Shown: positions 1-7,595 of the stretch, piece by piece | Layout: each line of letters opens with the position of its first letter | Numbering within the stretch: position 1 is the stretch's first letter | Assembly (NCBI GenBank): GCA_002362735.1 | Contig: DEUU01000241.1 | Span: forward strand, 1 to 10,242 | Direction: 5' to 3' | DNA from: Dehalococcoidia bacterium UBA3254 | Lineage (GTDB): Bacteria > Chloroflexota > Dehalococcoidia > Dehalococcoidales > UBA3254 | Length of the DNA: 10,242 bases | Notes under the pieces: model-generated | Databases searched by the model: none | What the model was told of the DNA's origin: nothing | Seen by the model: only the letters and a program-made list of their open reading frames with translations | Position numbers and translations under genes: made by a program

Positions 1-963
1 CGGGAATGTAAAGTAGATTCCCCCTATCATGTAGACCCGGCTTATGGCGGGCCTGAATATGAAGCTTTGGCCAGTATGGGATCTAATTGTGGGATCAGTG
101 ACCTGAAAGCTATTTGCAAGGGAAATGAAAGATGCAGTGCCTATTCACTGGATGTTATTTCTACCGGGAGCGTGATTTCTTTTGCTATCGAATGCTTTGA
201 AAAAGGATTATTGACTAAAAAAGACACGGGGGGATTAGAGTTAAAATGGGGCGATGCAGATCTGATGCTTAAATTGGTAGATCTGATCGCTAAACGAGAG
301 GGTTTTGGTAATTTTCTGGCTGAAGGTACCGCCAGAATGTCCAGGCAAATTGGGAAAGGATCAGAGGAATTTGCGATGCATGTGAAAGGTTTAGAGGCTC
401 CCATGCATGATCCAAGAACGGCATCAGGTTTATATATGAACTATATGATATCCCCGAATGGGGCCGATCACGGTCACTCTGAACCTGATTTCGTGATGGA
501 AGTTCCTCCGGTATTTAAAGCCTACCATCCTTTGGGGTATTTGACTCCGGCAGGCCAGAATGATTTAAGTCCTGCTAAGATCGGTATGTATAGAATGTCG
601 GAGTTGAAGACGGCAGTTTATGATTCACTGGTCCTTTGCGCTTTTATGGACAGGGATTATGAGCAACTTGTTGATCTTGTAAAGGCTGTTACTGGATGGG
701 ATACGGGAATCCCGGAAATATTAAGAATTGGTGAGAGAATCTTGACCCTGATGAGACTGTTTAATATGCGTGAAGGTCTGTCAGATAAAGATGACGTCTT
801 GCCTGCCCGTTATTATGGTCCCACCAATGGAGGATCTTTAGCGGACTACAAGGCCACGAGTTCAATGTATGATAGGAACAGGCGCTTCTATTATGCACTA
901 ATGGGCTGGGATCAACATGGCATTCCCTTACCGGAAAAAGTAGAAGAACTGGAAATTGGATAG
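1..963 (+). CDS. Aldehyde:ferredoxin oxidoreductase family protein, C-terminal part (5' truncated by window)
   Basis: Tungsten- or molybdenum-pterin enzyme of the AOR family. Known members oxidise aldehydes to carboxylates with ferredoxin, or run the reverse reduction, in the cytoplasm of anaerobes. The frame is open from base 1, so the N-terminal pterin domain and the CxxCxxxC part of the cluster site lie outside the window. Family signatures seen are GGPEYEALASMGSNCGI near the start, LDVISTGSVISFAIE, ADHGHSEPD, the late cysteine in SLVLCAF that normally supplies the fourth [4Fe-4S] ligand, RIGERILTLMRLFNMREG, and a normal family ending (YYALMGWDQHGIPLPEKVEELEIG). A TTG at 67 is only an internal leucine codon. 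The paralogue, and so the substrate (general aldehyde, BamB-like or other), cannot be decided from this half. The SDR gene follows 145 bases downstream on the same strand. Confidence 0.93.
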   Translation, partial: RECKVDSPYHVDPAYGGPEYEALASMGSNCGISDLKAICKGNERCSAYSLDVISTGSVISFAIECFEKGLLTKKDTGGLELKWGDADLMLKLVDLIAKREGFGNFLAEGTARMSRQIGKGSEEFAMHVKGLEAPMHDPRTASGLYMNYMISPNGADHGHSEPDFVMEVPPVFKAYHPLGYLTPAGQNDLSPAKIGMYRMSELKTAVYDSLVLCAFMDRDYEQLVDLVKAVTGWDTGIPEILRIGERILTLMRLFNMREGLSDKDDVLPARYYGPTNGGSLADYKATSSMYDRNRRFYYALMGWDQHGIPLPEKVEELEIG

Positions 964-1109
964 GAAATTATCGAGTTTACGATTATTTTGCGGGCAACCC
1001 CGGAGAGCAGCATTTTGAGGTCACAGGTAACATGCCTGCTGGGCCGGATCATCCTACCGGCATCAAGAACGGAAAATTATCAATAACGCGAGTTAGGAGG
1101 TCAAGATAA
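963..1109 (+). other. Start-less open frame ending in TAATG overlap with the SDR gene
   Basis: Between the AOR stop and the SDR start the third frame is open for 48 residues and reads like protein. It contains NPGEQHFEVTGN and PAGPDHPTGIKNGKLSITRV, rich in Gly, Pro and polar turns. Its TAA (1107-1109) shares the A with the SDR ATG, the usual geometry of translationally coupled genes. The only ATG in it is at 1032, giving 25 residues after a weak TTGAGG site. No ATG, GTG or TTG precedes it in frame within the last 70 bases of the AOR gene; ATA at 960 is the only unusual option. It could be a small gene with a rare start, the tail of a degraded gene, or chance. I do not recognise a family. Confidence 0.3.
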
Positions 1110-2059
1110 TGGCCAAACTAATTACCGGCGGCACCGGATTGATAGGCGCTGAACTGGCGCATCTGCTGGTAAACCGTGGTGAGGAAGTGGTCCTTTTTGA
1201 CATCACCATCAATCATTTCCGAATTAGCGATATCGAAGATAAAGTAAAGTTAGTGCAGGGAGACCTGGGTAATTGGTCTGAGGTATTGAATGCCATTAAA
1301 TCAAATCAAGTTACGACTATTTACCATCTGGGGACTATGATTACTCAGCCCTCCGAAAACAGTCCCTGGAGTGCCTTTCGAGCCAATGTTATCGGCACCT
1401 ATAATATTCTGGAAGCTGCTCGTTTATTTGATGTCCAACAGGTAATGTATGCCAGCAGCCAGGCTACTTTCAGTCTGGAAGTTAAGGGCGAAGTAACTGA
1501 TACCACTATCCAGCGCCCAACCACATTTTATGGCATAAGTAAATTACATAATGAGGGGCTTGTACGGTATTATCGCAATAAATTCGGCCTGGACGCCCGC
1601 ACAGTCCGCTACCCGGTTGTCATAGGGCCAGGTGACAAAATCCCCAATCACTGGTATATCAAAATGATCGAAAGTGCGGTCCTGGGAAAGCCTTGTGAAT
1701 GTCCGGTCTCTCCGGATAGTACTCTCCCTACCTTGATGTATATTACGGATGGAGCACGGGCTGCCGATTTGATACTTCAAGCACCAAAAGAAAACATAAA
1801 AATGGTAAATTATAATATTGCCGGTTCTCCGCCTCCCATTACTCCGCAAAAGATAGAAAAGGCCATCAGGAAATGCGTTCCAAATTTCGTAGTAACATAT
1901 AATCCGGATCCTGTAATTATGGCACTTCATAAAAGCCCCGCTGCTACAAAAATCATTAATGATAGTTATGCCCGCCAGGAATGGGGCTGGCAGCCAGAGT
2001 ATTCCACCGTTGAAAGTATCGTGGCTGCTTTCATAGAAGCTGTGAGAAAACAGCTGTAA
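1109..2059 (+). CDS. NAD-dependent epimerase/dehydratase (extended SDR family)
   Basis: A 316-residue cytoplasmic Rossmann-fold enzyme of the extended short-chain dehydrogenase family. The dinucleotide-binding motif TGGTGLIG is at residues 6-13. An acidic residue ends beta-2 (VVLFD, D31), which favours NAD(H) over NADP(H). Further family marks are IYHLGT near 71-76, NVIGTYNILEAAR near 93-105, the SSQ element near 116 that supplies the catalytic serine, and the active-site YGISK (Y141, K145). PVVIGPGDKIPNHW matches the RYPVVIGPG region of UDP-sugar epimerases and L-threonine 3-dehydrogenase-like SDRs. Length is normal. AGGAGG at 1095-1100 lies 8 bases before the ATG and makes this start firm. 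The substrate is not readable from sequence; nucleotide sugar, L-threonine or another hydroxy compound is possible. It may be co-transcribed with the AOR gene. Confidence 0.93.
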   Translation: MAKLITGGTGLIGAELAHLLVNRGEEVVLFDITINHFRISDIEDKVKLVQGDLGNWSEVLNAIKSNQVTTIYHLGTMITQPSENSPWSAFRANVIGTYNILEAARLFDVQQVMYASSQATFSLEVKGEVTDTTIQRPTTFYGISKLHNEGLVRYYRNKFGLDARTVRYPVVIGPGDKIPNHWYIKMIESAVLGKPCECPVSPDSTLPTLMYITDGARAADLILQAPKENIKMVNYNIAGSPPPITPQKIEKAIRKCVPNFVVTYNPDPVIMALHKSPAATKIINDSYARQEWGWQPEYSTVESIVAAFIEAVRKQL

Positions 2060-2069
2060 AAATCATTAA

Positions 2070-2312
2070 TTAACCCATGAGGATCTTCTTGAAATTGAAA
2101 TCCCGGCTTCTACATTTTCCCGCATTTTTGCAGTATTGCCTGTTATCCTGATCCCGGGTTTGGTAATTGGCTTCGATTTGCTCCGTGACGAAATTGCCGG
2201 GATTCTCCTCAATAATGCCAATCTTGAAAGCTATCTACGACTATTCCGCTGCCCATTAATGAAGGTTAATCATCAACCGCTTATAAGGAAATGGATGAGG
2301 GGTTTATTCTAA
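2070..2312 (+). pseudogene. Start-less protein-like frame, probable gene remnant, family unknown
   Basis: The frame is open for 80 codons from just after an in-frame TAA (2067-2069) to TAA at 2310-2312. The translation looks natural: an acidic start (EDLLEIEIP), a hydrophobic stretch (IFAVLPVILIPGLVIGF), an amphipathic part (LLRDEIAGILLNNANLES) and a basic end (KVNHQPLIRKWMRGLF). No ATG occurs before residue 64; the only alternatives are TTG codons inside the hydrophobic part without a ribosome binding site. It starts only 10 bases after the SDR stop and converges on the MFS gene. The likeliest reading is the 3' remnant of a gene whose front was lost. A chance open frame of this size cannot be excluded, and I do not recognise the family. 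Confidence 0.35.
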
Positions 2313-2327
2313 AAGGAGTTAGATACT

Positions 2328-3593
2328 CTAGGCAGAAGATCTTGATACTGAACTATTCCTCACTGGTTTTAGCAGTATCGAGAGTATCAGACTGGTTATA
2401 CTTATAACGGCACAGATAATAAACGCCCAATTGTAGCTGCCGTCAATATCAAAGATCCATCCGGCGATAAGAGGTCCCAGAGAAGCTCCAATGGTGGCCG
2501 CGAACGTAGCCATCCCAAAAATCAGTCCGTGGATCCTCAGCCCGAAATAGTCCGCCACCAGGGGTGACTGTACGGTGGTATATCCGCCGTACCCCAGACC
2601 GTAGATTAAGGCAAAAAAGTATATCATCCACAGCTCGCCGGCGAATCTCAAACATAAAAATGCCGCCGTCAAAAGGATAAAAATGATAATCATGGCTTGA
2701 CGATTCCCCGCCCTGTCTCCAATGATGCCCATAACAACATTACCGATGATACTTATCAGTCCGATAACTGATAGTACTATGGTGGCAGCCGCAGCCGAGA
2801 ACCCGATGTCAGTAATATGAGCGATGATATGGACAACAATCATTTGCGCACCGAAACCCAGAAACAAACTCATGAAAAAGATAATCCAGAATGGCGCAGT
2901 AACAACAGCTTGCCGAATTGTCATCTCCCGGACCTGTGATTTCAAGTTTTCGGTCCCCGCACCGTTAATAACTGGAGCTGAAATACCAAGTTGGGCATTC
3001 CTCATGAACTGGGAAAAAATGACTATCAAAACAAAGGATGCTAAGCCCAGGATAATAAAGGAAATTCGCCATCCGTAGTTGGAAATAAGAATATTAGCCA
3101 GAGATGGGATAACTGCCATACCGACGCTAAAACCTGAAACTGCAATACCAACAGCCAGACCTCTCCTTCTGATAAACCATTTGGTTACAGTTGACAGCAG
3201 CGGGACAGTTGTACCTCCCATACCAATACCTACTATCACTCCGTAAAAAAGATAGATTTGCCAGATAGCCTCGACGCGTGACATCAGCAGGTAGCCTAAA
3301 CCTATGAGTAAACCGCAAATACTCAGGACTATTCTCGGACCAAACCTGTCGCAGAGTCTGCCGATGAGAATACCGCAAATCCCCATGATAATCATATTCA
3401 GCGAATACGGACCGGAAGTCGCCGCCCTGGTCCAGCCGAACTCACTCAACATCGGCTTAAAGAAGACCCCAAAGCTGTAAAGAGATCCTCCAGCAATAAA
3501 TAAGATTGAAAAAGCGCCCAGGACAATAAAATAACCGTAGAAGAATCGGGGTTGTTTTTTTATATTTCCAGTTGGTAGAGTACGATTCGTCAA
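2328..3593 (-). CDS. MFS transporter, monocarboxylate/OFA (oxalate-formate antiporter) type
   Basis: A 421-residue inner-membrane transporter with about 12 hydrophobic helices in two halves. The N-terminal pattern FFYGYFIVLGAF...SFGVFFKPMLSEFGWTRAATSG is the signature of the monocarboxylate porter and OFA branches of the major facilitator superfamily. Motif A after helix 2 is GRLCDRFGPR (D82, R83, G85, R87). RRRGLAVGIAVSGFSVG marks helix 5, and a degenerate second motif A (GIIGDRAGNRQ) opens the C-terminal half. The likely substrate is a small carboxylate moved by proton symport or anion exchange; the exact one cannot be told. The start is TTG, with AAGGG about 10 bases upstream on the coding strand; no ATG occurs before residue 48, and starting there would delete helix 1. 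It follows the small membrane frame at 3656-3865 and the ketopantoate reductase-like gene, which suggests an operon. Confidence 0.93.
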   Translation of the reverse strand: MTNRTLPTGNIKKQPRFFYGYFIVLGAFSILFIAGGSLYSFGVFFKPMLSEFGWTRAATSGPYSLNMIIMGICGILIGRLCDRFGPRIVLSICGLLIGLGYLLMSRVEAIWQIYLFYGVIVGIGMGGTTVPLLSTVTKWFIRRRGLAVGIAVSGFSVGMAVIPSLANILISNYGWRISFIILGLASFVLIVIFSQFMRNAQLGISAPVINGAGTENLKSQVREMTIRQAVVTAPFWIIFFMSLFLGFGAQMIVVHIIAHITDIGFSAAAATIVLSVIGLISIIGNVVMGIIGDRAGNRQAMIIIFILLTAAFLCLRFAGELWMIYFFALIYGLGYGGYTTVQSPLVADYFGLRIHGLIFGMATFAATIGASLGPLIAGWIFDIDGSYNWAFIICAVISITSLILSILLKPVRNSSVSRSSA

Positions 3594-3655
3594 ATTGAGG
3601 TTTCCCTTATCCTGATTACCATGATTGAATAAATGGACTAACCAATCATAAGCTG

Positions 3656-3865
3656 TTATTTGTGAGAAATCAAATATGATCGTCGTTCAGGGTAAGGTCT
3701 TAAACTGAAAATGGCTCGCCACAAGAGTATAAACGCCCAAGCCGTCATAAATACTGCTGGAAAAAGAAAATAAGGCCAGAAAAAAATTCTTGATTTCGAG
3801 GGTGGCCACCGACCGATAACGTCAGGGCCGGAATATTCAACAGTTTTATTTAGACCGGAAGTCAC
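3656..3865 (-). CDS. Possible small single-span membrane protein upstream of the MFS transporter
   Basis: A 69-residue frame with a GTG start and no strong ribosome binding site. Residues about 27-53 form one very hydrophobic aromatic helix (FFWPYFLFPAVFMTAWAFILLW), preceded by a polar segment with GRWPPSKSR and followed by a basic tail (RPYPERR), so the C-terminus should face the cytoplasm. It ends 62 bases before the MFS gene and lies 123 bases after the ketopantoate reductase-like gene, all on one strand. Some OFA-type MFS carriers have a very short companion gene annotated as a transporter small subunit; this could be such a partner, but that is inferred from position and topology only. 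Without the poor start I would rate it higher. The alternative is a chance frame in a 395-base gap. Confidence 0.45.
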   Translation of the reverse strand: MTSGLNKTVEYSGPDVIGRWPPSKSRIFFWPYFLFPAVFMTAWAFILLWRAIFSLRPYPERRSYLISHK

Positions 3866-3988
3866 TGTTTGAGAATCCGGGTGGAATCCGAGCCGGAGCG
3901 TTGGCTCAATATTCTATTTTACCCTGCCGATTTCATATCAGGAATAAATACGAAAGTCCTCTCTATTTAAGTAAGATCGAGATATTAT

Positions 3989-4954
3989 CTACGTATTGTT
4001 TCCTATTTCCCGTATTCTGGAATAAACCATTTCTGTTAATGGAGTTTGGATTTTCAATGCCGCGCCTTGTCTGAGTATAGTGCCACCGTAAAGATCCCCT
4101 TCATTAGGCTTGGGCCACGACTCAATATCTCTTTGATAAGATGTCTTCGCGTCGTAGGGGAAATTATTCGCTTTTCTTATCGACTTTTCAATAATATCTT
4201 CGGGCAATATTACTGCCTTTTTCTTTGCGATGGAGATGATTTCCTGAATTATGCCGCGTACCAGTTTATTCAACTCTTTATCTTCTATCACTTCACCCAT
4301 TGTTTTTCTTGCATATGCCGTCACGAGTCCGAAAGCCGCGATAAAAATGAATTTCTCCCAGATTGCAGGATAAGGGATATCATTCCATTCGAATCCGATT
4401 CCAAGTTCTTTGAAGAATATCCGGACATTTTCTGCATTGTAAAAAGGTGAACGGTGGTCTGGTCCTGATAGAATAATTCCATTACCTCCGCTCTGACTTA
4501 TCACCCCTGGGCTTTCTATGTGTGTGCCCAGATAAACGCAAGATGGTAGAACAATACCCTTCTCCAGAACCAAGCGGATTCTTTCATAGATATCTACTCC
4601 GTTAAGTAGCGGTATGAGCACTGTGAATTCATGTATCTTCGATTTAATATCCAGAACAGCGGCTTTAAGATCATAACTTTTTACACATAATAATATCAGG
4701 TCCGGTACAGGAATTTCCCTGAAATCCGGGGTGGCTTTTGTCGGGACACTCCTGATGGTTCGTTCTGGAGTTTTAACTGTGATCCCATTCTGTATTAAGG
4801 CCTGGAGATGATCGCCGCGCGCTATAAAATATATCTCGCGCTTATTCCAATTATCTTTCTGAAGGGCTTCAGCTATTCTCCCACCATAGAACCCCCCCAC
4901 TCCACCAACGCCGTAAATACAGACTCTTCTTATTTCATGAATATTATGACTCAT
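3989..4954 (-). CDS. Ketopantoate reductase family protein (PanE/ApbA fold)
   Basis: A 321-residue NADPH-dependent reductase of the 2-dehydropantoate 2-reductase family. The glycine-rich nucleotide loop GVGGVGGFYGG is at 15-25. LLCVKSYDL holds the conserved Lys (K92) after beta-4, LLNGVD the Asn (N118), and WEKFIFIAAFG the catalytic Lys (K201). The C-terminal helical domain has TSYQRDIES (S272) and NEGDLYGGTI, whose Glu (E285) corresponds to the substrate-binding Glu of the family. All catalytic positions are therefore present, so it should be an active reductase of a 2-keto acid. The ATG is well placed, with GGAG 7 bases upstream (4962-4965). No other pantothenate gene is nearby, and a membrane frame and MFS carrier follow on the same strand. 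It may be a paralogue acting on another keto acid rather than the cell's PanE, so I give no symbol. Confidence 0.9.
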   Translation of the reverse strand: MSHNIHEIRRVCIYGVGGVGGFYGGRIAEALQKDNWNKREIYFIARGDHLQALIQNGITVKTPERTIRSVPTKATPDFREIPVPDLILLCVKSYDLKAAVLDIKSKIHEFTVLIPLLNGVDIYERIRLVLEKGIVLPSCVYLGTHIESPGVISQSGGNGIILSGPDHRSPFYNAENVRIFFKELGIGFEWNDIPYPAIWEKFIFIAAFGLVTAYARKTMGEVIEDKELNKLVRGIIQEIISIAKKKAVILPEDIIEKSIRKANNFPYDAKTSYQRDIESWPKPNEGDLYGGTILRQGAALKIQTPLTEMVYSRIREIGNNT

Positions 4955-5534
4955 AATATATCTCCAATTATAAACAGAATTTTAAATCGTTTGAGTTATT
5001 TAATTAATATTAATGGACTATGAGGGAGTAATTAAGGAAAACTATAGTGTTTATTAGCTTTGATTTAATGCCGAAAAGAACAGCCAGTACGCATATCCAT
5101 TTACACAGATCAAATAGATTTGGAAATTCCCCTGAATTATCTTTATTGGAGCCTTCAATATAAATATATATGTGGTATTAATAAAACCTGCAAAATGCAT
5201 GAATAACAGTAGATGGCGGAAAACGCATCAGGCAGAAGCAGCAACCTGAAAGAATGAAGCTCATCCCTCTCCATGATCTCTACCGCTATCGATTTCCAAT
5301 GCTTAATAGTCTCCATACTAAAAATATTACTTAAAATCATCGGAAATGTGTGATTACCATGAACTTACGATTGAAAGGTCTTTCGTTTCGATTACAAATC
5401 ATTTTACTTTCCAGTGAAAATAATCTTAAAAAAATATGACCTGCTAATATCATATTTTAGATGTAGAAATAACTCGGATCTTTTCAGTTATCCTTCATTC
5501 AATGGAGTTTCGGGCTGCATTTAGATAACCGGGA
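4955..5534. other. AT-rich intergenic region of 580 bases without a convincing gene
   Basis: It is visibly richer in A and T than the flanking genes, with runs such as TTAATTAATATTAAT near 5000. It holds the ribosome binding site of the ketopantoate reductase-like gene at its left end and a weak hairpin terminator at 5428-5458. A 61-codon minus-strand frame (5155-5340) has a plausible helical middle but no ribosome binding site and an AT-rich tail; I do not call it a gene. I saw no tRNA, riboswitch or repeat array. It may be ordinary spacer or the site of old deletions. Confidence 0.5.
5428..5458 (-). terminator. Weak intrinsic terminator candidate after the FecR lipoprotein gene
   Basis: AAAATATGA (5431-5439) pairs perfectly with TCATATTTT (5450-5458) around a 10-base loop. 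On the minus strand the stem runs straight into a T run. It lies about 77 bases after the stop of the lipoprotein gene at 5535. The stem is all A-T except one G-C pair, so termination may be inefficient. Confidence 0.4.
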
Positions 5535-7217
5535 TTAACGTATATATGTGATATTGGCGCTCAACGGAGTATTTCCTGACCAATAGCCGCCATAAACCGC
5601 GAAATCCAGTGTATCCCCAACCAACACCTCTACAGGTAGATTAAACTTGCCGGAATCGGTTGCCGTCCATAGCTCTCTGTTTTTGTGCCTGATGGCAACA
5701 GTCATCTTCCCTGAGTCGCCAGGCAGAAATTCGCCCATGACCTGAATATTACCTGTCACCGGGGCAGTCCATCGTATTACCGAAGGCTCTTCACGTGGGC
5801 CAGGATGTAATGAGAGCCAGTGATTTGGCGCTCCATAAGCCGTGTCACCGGTGTTAATCCATATACAGGGTGTACGGTCGCTACCTAACTCTGCATACCA
5901 GCTAATCAGGTCACGCGGAGCGTACTTTTTAAAAACGCTATCGGCGTTCAATGCATAGTGATTAAAAACGCTAAAATCTTTGGGCATCCAACCGTAAGAC
6001 CAGACTCCGTTCGGATTTCCGTTCTTATTACTAAAATCATCAAACGCCGAGTAAGAGCTCTGGTTTTGAGTAAATGCATAATGCCCATCGTTGGGTGCTT
6101 TATCGGTGAAAGAAGGCTGGTTTCTTGGATCTTCATCTTTATAGTATATGGCACATGTTCCCCAATCGATTGCAGGCAGTGTGTTCACATCTGTAATTCC
6201 GAAAGAGGTTAACGGAATCTGTATCTCAATATTTTTTTCATTGGTTATATAATCAATTGTTTCTGATTTGTCTTTTACCAGATCAAGTAGATGGCAGGAA
6301 TAAACATTGTTTTCGAGAGAAAGTTGCACCAGGAAATCATAGCCTATATCGTTGCTTATGAACGGCCTGTTTAGTCCGGTAGCCTTGTTCCGATCGAAGT
6401 CAAGCAAGAAATTCCATTCAACCAGCGTTTTAGCGGTTACAGAAGCAGCTGAGGGTAAAGTCTTTTTAAGTCCCATCTTTAAAATCCATTTTCCGTCTGT
6501 AAAATATATCTGGCTGGTCTGGATATCAATGTAGTCTGGTCCTGTAATTAACATACTTTGATTATTGAATAAATCACCATCGGGGTCTGTATAAATCTGA
6601 GTTGAAATAATACGAGAAGTAGTGCCCTCAGACGGTTGACTCGGAGTCGCCCCGGGGACAACAATGCTGTGTTTACCTTCGGGAATAATTACTTCTTTAC
6701 CCTGTGCAGTAACACTTATAGAACCTTCAACGTTACCTACGGAAGTTGTTCCGTCGGCCACTACTTGTACTACCATCTGACTGCCCCGCACCGCCGCCAC
6801 CGCTACCGGTGTCTCTATTTCATATCGGGAGGCAGAATCCATAAGCTTCTCAACTTTACTAAGCGTTTCTCCTATTTCTTGCTTTAGTTTTATGCTTTTC
6901 GATTTGCCCTGTATCAACTCGTTGATTTCTATCTGAGTATTAGGTTTTAATTCTATCACGCTGCCATCAAAGAATGTTATCAAAGCGGAAGAATCCACCC
7001 CTGTCTTAATTGCATCTTTAACAGTAAGTATTGCTTTAACTTTTGCCTGTACCCACTCAACGGCATCGGCAATTTTGACCTGAACATCTCCCGAGCAGGC
7101 AGATAAAACTGACGTCCCTGCCGTTTTACTACAACCACAACCTGAAAGCACTGTTACAGGAAGAATAACCGGGAGCAACCAGAAAAGTATTAACAGATGC
7201 CAGTACTTGTGATGCAT
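5535..7217 (-). CDS. FecR-domain lipoprotein with C-terminal beta-sandwich domain
   Basis: A 560-residue exported lipoprotein. A hydrophobic signal peptide ends in the lipobox LSGC (C27). The FecR domain covers roughly 45-195: TGVDSSALITFFDGSVIELKPNT is its strand-turn core, and ETPVAVAAVRGSQ...VEGSISV matches the conserved TPxAVAxVRG element. Residues about 205-380 look like a second beta-rich module (DGDLFN, DGKWILKMGL, DFDRNKATG). The C-terminal part (about 385-560) carries NPNGVWSYGW, LHPGPREEPSVIRWTAP and GDTLDFAVYGG, a pattern I associate with extracellular jelly-roll-like modules; binding of a glycan or other surface ligand is possible but unproven. No FecI sigma factor or TonB receptor is nearby and there is no internal membrane helix, so it is not a classical sigma regulator. 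The ATG has GAGGG 7 bases upstream (7225-7229). It starts 57 bases after the 106-residue frame and could be partly co-transcribed. Confidence 0.87.
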   Translation of the reverse strand: MHHKYWHLLILFWLLPVILPVTVLSGCGCSKTAGTSVLSACSGDVQVKIADAVEWVQAKVKAILTVKDAIKTGVDSSALITFFDGSVIELKPNTQIEINELIQGKSKSIKLKQEIGETLSKVEKLMDSASRYEIETPVAVAAVRGSQMVVQVVADGTTSVGNVEGSISVTAQGKEVIIPEGKHSIVVPGATPSQPSEGTTSRIISTQIYTDPDGDLFNNQSMLITGPDYIDIQTSQIYFTDGKWILKMGLKKTLPSAASVTAKTLVEWNFLLDFDRNKATGLNRPFISNDIGYDFLVQLSLENNVYSCHLLDLVKDKSETIDYITNEKNIEIQIPLTSFGITDVNTLPAIDWGTCAIYYKDEDPRNQPSFTDKAPNDGHYAFTQNQSSYSAFDDFSNKNGNPNGVWSYGWMPKDFSVFNHYALNADSVFKKYAPRDLISWYAELGSDRTPCIWINTGDTAYGAPNHWLSLHPGPREEPSVIRWTAPVTGNIQVMGEFLPGDSGKMTVAIRHKNRELWTATDSGKFNLPVEVLVGDTLDFAVYGGYWSGNTPLSANITYIR

Positions 7218-7274
7218 ATGCTGACCCTCGTATTTGATAAGTTTGCTGACTGAACTCTACTTAACCCCGACCTG

Positions 7275-7595
7275 CTAAGTTTGCCAGATCATCCACCATG
7301 GACGCATAGGTTTCAGATGGTGCCCCAGAAATTTTTCCAGACTGACTCGGTAGAGCACTGTCCTGTTGCCGCCGCTGGCTTCTTCATCAATCAAAGTCGA
7401 TGGCACATCGTCCCAATCAAACCCGCGCCGGCCGAAGGCGTCTCTCTGTTCCCAGACAACAACTTTATTACTCTCAACTTTCCAGCCATTAAGAACTTCA
7501 CCTTCGTATCTGGCTTGAGAAGATGGCCTTAACAATGCATCCAGCCGCCCTTTAACGCGGTCATACCGCTTTTCAGCGTAGTCGAGCCATGTCAC
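7275..7595 (-). CDS. 106-residue protein, or C-terminal part of the PLD-ATPase in the -1 frame
   Basis: The frame begins with GTG inside the end of the upstream gene (GTGA overlap, 4 bases) and has no Shine-Dalgarno site, so as a separate gene it would depend on translational coupling. It has a basic helical first part (DYAEKRYDRVKGRLDALLRPS), then a compact beta-rich part with many Trp and charged residues (GWKVESNKVVVWEQRDAFGRRGFDWDDVP) and LYRVSLEKFLGHHLKP, which could be a winged-helix-like fold; that is inference. The same frame stays open upstream of the GTG and reads PPWCHTVTWLDYAEKRY directly after the run of six C residues, which looks like natural protein continuing from the ATPase end (ETLPP). 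It may therefore be the tail of a single protein, separated by a frameshift. I know of no family for it alone. Confidence 0.7.
   Translation of the reverse strand: MTWLDYAEKRYDRVKGRLDALLRPSSQARYEGEVLNGWKVESNKVVVWEQRDAFGRRGFDWDDVPSTLIDEEASGGNRTVLYRVSLEKFLGHHLKPMRPWWMIWQT

Noticed and set aside
3889..3906. Hairpin GAGCC...GGCTC before the small membrane frame
   Set aside because: The stem is only 5 bp and no T run follows on either strand; it is not a credible terminator or operator.
4046..4450. A 134-codon plus-strand frame opposite the ketopantoate reductase-like gene
   Set aside because: The translation is Cys/Phe/Arg-rich without motifs, while the opposite strand carries all catalytic residues of a known family.
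5155..5340. A 61-codon minus-strand frame in the AT-rich gap, with METIKHWKSIAVEIMERDELHSF in its middle
   Set aside because: There is no ribosome binding site, the tail is AT-rich and low in information, and I see no motif. It could be a short remnant, but the evidence is too thin for a gene call.
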